From Nanoarchaeota archaeon SCGC AAA011-G17 (GTDB lineage Archaea; Nanobdellota; Nanobdellia; SCGC-AAA011-G17): 64,000 bases of DNA. The notes beneath the pieces were generated by a model that worked only from the letters and a program-made list of their open reading frames with translations, was not told the DNA's origin and ran no database searches. This document shows positions 58,765-64,000 of the stretch, one piece after another (position 1 is the first letter of the stretch; each line of letters opens with the position of its first letter). The translations under genes and the position numbers were made by a program. The stretch is from assembly GCA_000402515.1 (NCBI GenBank), contig AQRL01000035.1:1-64000 (forward strand). Reading direction: 5' to 3'.

Positions 58765-59028
58765 TTAAATTATATCTTCTTCGGCAACTACTACAAAGTC
58801 ACCTACTGCCATAACAGAACTAAAAGGTATTAGTAATTCTCCATTTGGTGTTCTTTCCAACTCAAGTCCCTCTGTGTACCCTGTTGGGTTTCTAAGAACT
58901 ATTTGAAGTAGTTCACCTGTTCTTGTTTCAAATGTTATATCGGCAACTTCACCAAATCTTTTTCCTGTTTTGCTTACAACAATCTTACCCATTAGTTGTC
59001 TAGAATACTTTTTTTCGTCTTCTGCCAT
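58765..59028 (-). CDS. PRC-barrel domain protein
   Basis: An 87-residue protein. Seen: SRQLMGKIVVSKTGKRFGEV and ADITFETRTGELLQIVLRNP followed by LIPFSSVMAVGDFVVV, the PRC-barrel pattern. Archaeal stand-alone PRC-barrels are associated with RNA metabolism and cell division (CdpB family). Here the neighbours are lonB (29 bp downstream) and a possible origin upstream. Function not assigned; a cell-division or RNA role is family-based. Confidence 0.85.
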   Translation of the reverse strand: MAEDEKKYSRQLMGKIVVSKTGKRFGEVADITFETRTGELLQIVLRNPTGYTEGLELERTPNGELLIPFSSVMAVGDFVVVAEEDII

Positions 59029-59514
59029 GACTTGTGTAGAATGTTAGGTTATTTATATACTTTTCTTTTATTTAATGCAGATTTTTGAGTTTATGTTGGA
59101 TATACCCACACACCTATATTTCGTATGGAGTAATGGAGATTATTATTTCTTATGAATAACTTTTATTTATTATTTATTAATTAGTTTCTTTTTTAGTTAA
59201 TAAGCAAATGGTTAATTTCGATGATTTTGGGGTATGATAAAATGATAGTAGAAGGCTTGTATTAACTTATCTCTATTTCCCATTATAAATTTTTCTATGT
59301 TATATTATATTATATACTATTATATATATTTTGTATTATACTTTTTAGAGTGTTATAACTAAAAAGTTCTATGAGAAACATAGGTGTTCTTGATGAGTGA
59401 TTATAACTGAAAAGATGGCTAAGTTTCAGCAATACAATCTCCATAGGCAATGATGGTGTGGGTGTTATTTCCTTTAAAGAAAATTCTTAAAAGCAAGCAG
59501 ATGATTTTAGTTAT
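59029..59514. other. Intergenic region before orc1, candidate origin
   Basis: About 490 bp with no gene seen. It holds an AT-only-like tract (about 59297-59342, repeats of TATATTATA), and two similar direct repeats, GAGTGTTATAACTAAAAAG (59348-59366) and GAGTGATTATAACTGAAAAG (59395-59414). Archaeal origins often lie beside orc1/cdc6 with an AT-rich unwinding stretch and repeats. No classical ORB/mini-ORB consensus was recognised. The TTATAA may also be a promoter element for orc1. Confidence 0.45.
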
Positions 59515-60720
59515 ATGGTTAAGGTAGATTTAAACAATTTTTTTAAGGATTATCTCGATAAGAAACCCTTAATTCTAAATAAAAGATCATTACAAAATAA
59601 TTATACCCCAAGTGAGATTCCCCATAGGGATGAACAGATAAAGCAAATTGCTGGGATTCTTGCACCTAGTCTGAGAATGGAAAAACCATCTAATCTATTC
59701 ATTTACGGAAAAACGGGAACGGGCAAGACAGTTGTTACAAAATATGTCACTGAACAAATAATCAGCGCAAGCAAGGAAAAAAAGATACCACTAAAGGTAT
59801 TTTACTTAAATTGCAAGATGAAAAGAGTTGCTGATACTGAGTATAGAATAATTTCTCAATTGGCAAAGGCCTTTGGTGAAGAGGTTCCTGCCACTGGTTT
59901 GCCAACAGATGAGGTTTATAGACTATTTTTAGATGCAATAGATAAGGAAAAACAGCTATTAATCTTAATTTTAGATGAAATTGATCAATTAGTCAAGAAA
60001 GCAGGCGATGAAATTCTTTATAATTTAACAAGATTAAGCTCTGAATTAAAAAATGTTGAGATTTGTATAATTGGAATAAGTAATGATTTATTATTCACAG
60101 AGAATATAGATCCTAGAGTAAAAAGTTCTTTAAGTGAAGAGGAATTGGTGTTTCCTCCATATAATGCCTTGCAATTACAGGATATTTTGAGAACAAGGGC
60201 AAATTTGGCATTTAGGCCAAATGTTTTGGCAGATGGTGTTATTGAAAAATGTGCGGCTTATGCTGCTAGAGAGCATGGGGATGCAAGAAGGGCCTTAGAA
60301 TTGTTGAGAGTAGCTGGTGAATTAGCTGAAAGAAAGAACGAGGATAAAGTAGTTTTAGACCACTTGGATGAAGCAGAAGAGAAAATTGAGAAAGATAGAG
60401 TACTTGATGTTATTAATACACAGCCCAAACAATTCCAAATTACTTTACATTCTATTCTATCTTTGGATTTAGAGAATGAAAGTATTTTTACCGGAGATTT
60501 ATATGATGTTTATAAAACTAATTGCTTAACAATGGGATTAAAACCATTGACACAGAGAAGAGTTTCTGATATTATAGCTGAATTAGATATGTTAGGAATT
60601 ATTCATGCAAAGGTAATTTCCAAGGGAAGATATGGCAGAACCAGACAAATTTCCGTGGCAATCCCCCCCTCAACAATTCCAAATATAAAAAACAGTTTGA
60701 AAGAAAATTTAGGTTTATGA
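59515..60720 (+). CDS. orc1: Orc1/Cdc6 replication initiator
   Basis: A 401-residue AAA+ initiator binding origins and helping load MCM. Seen: PSEIPHRDEQIKQIAGIL (the typical N-terminal IPHRDEQI signature), Walker A YGKTGTGKTVVTK (about residues 64-76), Walker B LILILDEIDQLV, Sensor II region EHGDARRALELLRVAGELAE and a C-terminal winged helix (PLTQRRVSDIIAELDMLGII). Only one such gene is seen here. It overlaps the next gene (ATGA at 60717-60720), so initiator and PolD genes form an operon. Confidence 0.96.
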   Translation: MVKVDLNNFFKDYLDKKPLILNKRSLQNNYTPSEIPHRDEQIKQIAGILAPSLRMEKPSNLFIYGKTGTGKTVVTKYVTEQIISASKEKKIPLKVFYLNCKMKRVADTEYRIISQLAKAFGEEVPATGLPTDEVYRLFLDAIDKEKQLLILILDEIDQLVKKAGDEILYNLTRLSSELKNVEICIIGISNDLLFTENIDPRVKSSLSEEELVFPPYNALQLQDILRTRANLAFRPNVLADGVIEKCAAYAAREHGDARRALELLRVAGELAERKNEDKVVLDHLDEAEEKIEKDRVLDVINTQPKQFQITLHSILSLDLENESIFTGDLYDVYKTNCLTMGLKPLTQRRVSDIIAELDMLGIIHAKVISKGRYGRTRQISVAIPPSTIPNIKNSLKENLGL

Positions 60721-62369
60721 ACGAGAACATCAGTTATTTTTTGAAAAGGGGTTTTTTGGTATCTCCTGATTTTTTAGATAAATTGAATTCTATTGATAAA
60801 TCTGAATTTTTTAAATTAATAGAAGAAAAAATAAATAATAAGGAGAATCTTATTTTATTAAACAATGATTTGAGCTCGAATATCTTTAGCGGGAACAAGT
60901 TAACTCTTAACTGGCTGGAATTTGATAATTCAAGAGTACTTTTTGAAAAAAATAAAAATAGTGAATTGTATAAAACTTTTTTGGATATCTTGAGTTATGA
61001 TTTAGATTCAAACAAAAAAGAAGAATTAAATCATTTATTAGAAGAAGTGAAAATAGATGAAAAAAATTTAGGATTAGCAGAAGAAAATGGCGATGAAAAC
61101 AATGTTATTATCCTAAAATCTTATAATGATGAGTCTAAAAAGAGGGATATTCAGGATTTTGTTGCCTATTTTAAAAACAGATATGAATTTTTGAAGGAGG
61201 TATTATCAAACAGAAAAGAATTACAAAATGCGATTTCGATTAAAAGATTGTTAGGCAGAGATAAGAATGAGAAAGGGGCTGTTTCTTTAGTAGGATTAAT
61301 TTATGACAAAAATATTACAAAAAATGGAAATATAATATTAAAATTAGAGGATAAAACAAGCATAATACCCCTAATTATTACTAAAAATAACCCCGAGATT
61401 TTTAATTTAGCAAATAATCTGGTTTTAGATGAGGTTATAGGTATTAATGGCTTTTGTGGGGATAATGTTGTTTTTGTAAATAGTATTTTTTTCCCGGATG
61501 TTCCACTAACAAAAGAATTAAAGAAATGTAATGAAGAAGTTTATTGTGTTTTTACTTCCGACTTACATATTGGAAGTAAATTATTTTTAGAAGAGGATTT
61601 TAGCAGGTTTATAGATTGGTTGAATTGTAAGGATTGTAATGATGAAGAAAAGAAGATTGTTGAGAAGATTAATTATCTTTTCATAGTGGGAGACCTTATT
61701 GACGGCATTGGCATCTATCCAGGGCAAGAAGAGGATTTGATTATAAAAGACGTATATAAACAATATGAAAAATTTGTTTATTTTATAACTAAGATTCCAA
61801 AAAGAATAAAAATAATTATTTGCGGAGGAAATCATGATGCACTAAGAATTTCTGAACCCCAGCCAATATTAGAAAAAAATTATGTTGGGTCCTTATATGA
61901 AAAAGATAATATTTTTTTTGTTACAAACCCTTCATTAGTGAATATTCAATCTTCAAAGGATTTTTCTGGTTTTGATGTTTTGATGTATCATGGATATAGT
62001 TTCCCTTATTTTGCAGATCTTGTTGATGCTATAAGAATGGAAGGGGGGCAGAAGAGGGCCGATTTAATCATGAAATTTTTATTACAAAGAAGACATCTTG
62101 CTCCCACACATACTTCAAATTTATACATACCAGATGCCAATCAAGACCCCTTACTTATTGATAAGATTCCTGATTTTTTTATCACAGGGCATATCCATAG
62201 AGTAAATAGTATCAATTACAGAAATATAACCGGACTGAATTGTGGGTGTTGGGTTAGCCAGAGTGAAGAGCAGAAGAAGAGAGGATTGGTTCCAGACCCA
62301 TCTAAGATTTTTTTGGTTAATTTACAAACTAGAGAGGTCAAAATAAGAGATTTTAGTAAAAATGAGTAA
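60717..62369 (+). CDS. polD1: DNA polymerase D small subunit (DP1)
   Basis: A 550-residue PolD small subunit with proofreading-type phosphoesterase. The N-terminal ~260 residues include a helical part and an OB fold (SLVGLIYDKNITKNGNII). The C-terminal calcineurin-like domain has FTSDLHIGS, IVGDLIDGI, CGGNHDA, MYHGYSFP and FFITGHIHRVN, so the metal ligands are intact and Mre11-like exonuclease is likely active. It overlaps orc1 by 4 bp and the DP2 gene by 8 bp. Confidence 0.96.
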   Translation: MNENISYFLKRGFLVSPDFLDKLNSIDKSEFFKLIEEKINNKENLILLNNDLSSNIFSGNKLTLNWLEFDNSRVLFEKNKNSELYKTFLDILSYDLDSNKKEELNHLLEEVKIDEKNLGLAEENGDENNVIILKSYNDESKKRDIQDFVAYFKNRYEFLKEVLSNRKELQNAISIKRLLGRDKNEKGAVSLVGLIYDKNITKNGNIILKLEDKTSIIPLIITKNNPEIFNLANNLVLDEVIGINGFCGDNVVFVNSIFFPDVPLTKELKKCNEEVYCVFTSDLHIGSKLFLEEDFSRFIDWLNCKDCNDEEKKIVEKINYLFIVGDLIDGIGIYPGQEEDLIIKDVYKQYEKFVYFITKIPKRIKIIICGGNHDALRISEPQPILEKNYVGSLYEKDNIFFVTNPSLVNIQSSKDFSGFDVLMYHGYSFPYFADLVDAIRMEGGQKRADLIMKFLLQRRHLAPTHTSNLYIPDANQDPLLIDKIPDFFITGHIHRVNSINYRNITGLNCGCWVSQSEEQKKRGLVPDPSKIFLVNLQTREVKIRDFSKNE

Positions 62370-64000
62370 GGAAGATAGTGAAAAATATTTTGATGAAATA
62401 AACAAAAAGATCAATGTAGCTTATGCTATAGCAAGTGAAGCTAGAAAAGAGGGCTATGACCCTGTTGATTCTGTTGAGATTCCAATTGCAAAGAATATGG
62501 CTGAAAGGGTTGTTGGATTAATAAGTTCTATTGTACCACAAATCAAGGATACTAATATTGTTGAGAGGATTCATGAATTAGAGAAAGAGTATGGAAGTCA
62601 AGACTGGAGAGTTGCTTTGAAAATTGCTGAAGAGGTAACAAAAGAAAAATTTTGTAAATTTAAAGATAAATTGGGAGCAATGGAAGTTGGAATCAGAGTT
62701 GGGATAGCTTATGTAACTAATGGGGTTGTTGCTAGCCCTTTAGAGGGATTTACCGGAATCAAAATCAGAAAAAGAAGAGATGGAGGAGAATATTTTTCAT
62801 TGTTTTTTTCTGGACCCATAAGGAGTGCAGGCGGAACAGGGGCTAGTGTTAGTGTTTTGATTGGCGATTATATCAGGAAAATTATGGGCTATCAGAAATA
62901 TGATCCCGATGAGAAAGAAATTAGCCGGTTTGTTATTGAACTCAGAGATTATCATGAAAAAATTACTAATCTACAGTATTTTCCAAGCGAAGAAGAATTA
63001 AAATTTATGGTTGAAAACTTACCTGTGCAGATAGACGGAGATCCTTCTGAAAAATATGATGTCAGTAACTATAAGGGATTGGACAGAATGGACACCAACA
63101 AATTAAGAAATGGCGTCTGTTTGGTTTTGGGAGAAGGATTAACACAGAAAGCCCCAAAATTATGGGCGAAGATAAATACCTGGGGAAAGGAGTTTGGAAT
63201 GGATGACTGGTTTTTCTTAGATAAATTTTTGAAACTACAAAAAAGTATGAAGGCCAAAGAAAAAAAGAGCGATGCAGATTCTAATGTAAAAATAAAACCG
63301 GACTATACCTACATAAATGATTTAGTTGCTGGAAGACCTGTTTTGGGGCATCCATTGAGAAATGGTGCATTTAGATTAAGATACGGTAGGGCAAGAAATA
63401 GCGGATTAAGCGGAACTGCAATACATCCAGCTACAATGATTATACTAAATGAGTATATTGCCATTGGAACACAATTAAAGTGGGAGAGACCGGGCAAGGG
63501 AACTGTTGTTAGCTCATGTGATAGTATTGAGGGACCAATTGTAAAACTAAACAACGGATGTGTTTTGTTATTAGAAAATGTAGATGATGCCAGAAAGTAT
63601 TCAAAGGACGTTGAGGAAATTATCTTTTTGGGAGATGCTCTGATTTCCTATGGTGATTTCAAGAATAGAGCACATCCTTTAGTTCCTTGCGGGTATAATG
63701 AGGAATGGTGGAAATTAGAATTTGATAAAGCAATTAAAAACAAAGGGATTATTGAAATTACTCAAGAACTGGATGTTGATAAAGAATTTGTAAAGAATTT
63801 GTTTAAGGAGAGATATGTCAAGGTTAGTTTTGATAATGCACTTAAGATTTCTAAAAAATTGGATATACCCATGCATCCAAGATGGACATATCACTTTAAA
63901 AATATAAATCAAGAGCAATTTCTTAGTTTAATGGATTGGCTTGAGAATGTGAGTGTTAAAAGAGATGAAAAATTCAAGATTATTTTACCCTTTATTTTTG
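62362..64000 (+). CDS. polD2: DNA polymerase D large subunit (DP2), partial
   Basis: The first 546 codons of the catalytic PolD subunit; the gene runs off the window. Start ATG 62362 overlaps DP1 by 8 bp. Seen: KINVAYAIASEARKEGYDP, IPIAKNMAERVVGLIS, FFSGPIRSAGGTGASVSVLI and LGHPLRNGAFRLRYGRARNS, all conserved in DP2. Catalytic aspartates of the DPBB core lie later in the family, outside this window. No intein is seen in this part; DP2 in other archaea often has one further along. Confidence 0.95.
   Translation, partial: MSKEDSEKYFDEINKKINVAYAIASEARKEGYDPVDSVEIPIAKNMAERVVGLISSIVPQIKDTNIVERIHELEKEYGSQDWRVALKIAEEVTKEKFCKFKDKLGAMEVGIRVGIAYVTNGVVASPLEGFTGIKIRKRRDGGEYFSLFFSGPIRSAGGTGASVSVLIGDYIRKIMGYQKYDPDEKEISRFVIELRDYHEKITNLQYFPSEEELKFMVENLPVQIDGDPSEKYDVSNYKGLDRMDTNKLRNGVCLVLGEGLTQKAPKLWAKINTWGKEFGMDDWFFLDKFLKLQKSMKAKEKKSDADSNVKIKPDYTYINDLVAGRPVLGHPLRNGAFRLRYGRARNSGLSGTAIHPATMIILNEYIAIGTQLKWERPGKGTVVSSCDSIEGPIVKLNNGCVLLLENVDDARKYSKDVEEIIFLGDALISYGDFKNRAHPLVPCGYNEEWWKLEFDKAIKNKGIIEITQELDVDKEFVKNLFKERYVKVSFDNALKISKKLDIPMHPRWTYHFKNINQEQFLSLMDWLENVSVKRDEKFKIILPFIF

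Noticed and set aside
59390-59460. Box C/D guide RNA candidate (TGATGA then CTGA before orc1)
   Set aside because: The C-like TGATGA and a CTGA are about 10 nt apart, but no C' or final D box follows at usual spacing and the ends do not pair.
1-64000. tRNA and rRNA genes
   Set aside because: Scanning for T-loop GGTTCRA-type signals and rRNA-like stretches on both strands gave only isolated matches without cloverleaf context; none is reported.

Overview
This window looks like part of a chromosome from an AT-rich DPANN archaeon, probably of the Woesearchaeota/Pacearchaeota type. The archaeal assignment rests on TBP, MCM, Orc1/Cdc6, the two-subunit DNA polymerase D, RFC small and large subunits, FEN1, topoisomerase VI B, aIF1A, aIF2-beta, Nmd3 and Cdc48. 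Promoters are archaeal (GAAAG + TTTAAATA-type BRE/TATA). Some starts are leaderless and others have a GAGGTG-type ribosome binding site. The DPANN placement is inferred from tight packing, small proteins, a half-size transporter and a wealth of unrecognised short genes. No rRNA, tRNA or CRISPR was recognised.

Layout. 1-6.8 kb: a minus-strand informational cluster (top6B, a KH rRNA-processing protein, aIF1A, Nmd3, DUF424, an unknown, aIF2-beta, an RPA-like OB protein, MCM, TBP). The first 95 bases are an exact inverted copy of 2433-2527 and cut top6B short, so the left edge may be chimeric. 6.9-11.5 kb: methyltransferase, IleRS and a nucleotidyltransferase pair. 11.5-15.1 kb: rfcS, a homing endonuclease gene, an unknown gene, rfcL. 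15.1-22.8 kb: membrane proteins, an OB-fold protein, a HerA-like ATPase, a tRNA methyltransferase. 22.8-37.2 kb: fen1, polB, map, cdc48, a RecA-like ATPase and topA, with homing endonuclease genes abutting fen1 and topA. 37.2-42.3 kb: regulators, phosphoesterase, SerRS, PRPP synthase. 42.3-53.6 kb: an accessory stretch with a PadR regulator, a broken Lys-rich mini-gene, a Vsr-like nuclease, tyrosine and serine recombinases, a secreted nuclease-like protein, several orphan genes, and a repeat-dense region beside a coiled-coil/winged-helix gene that carries a tetranucleotide microsatellite. 53.6-64 kb: a histone-fold protein, ArgRS, a LonB protease broken into two genes by a split intein, then orc1, polD small subunit and polD large subunit (running off the right edge).

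How the genes work together. Much of the replisome is here: initiator (Orc1), helicase (MCM), clamp loader (RFC), polymerases (B and D), flap nuclease (FEN1), topoisomerases (TopA, Top6B) and an ssDNA-binding OB protein. Homing endonuclease genes sit directly against three of these loci. The intergenic region before orc1 is a possible replication origin.

Most notable: (1) a LonB split intein in which two in-frame TAA codons separate a 120-residue N-intein from a 39-residue C-intein; (2) a Lys-rich mini-gene interrupted by a 30-nt, stop-containing, reading-frame-preserving insertion; (3) a candidate phase-variable, autoregulated DNA-binding protein next to a dense set of short palindromic repeats; (4) a recurrent TG-type motif next to membrane segments in five otherwise different proteins. 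All protein assignments come from reading motifs by eye; no database search was run.
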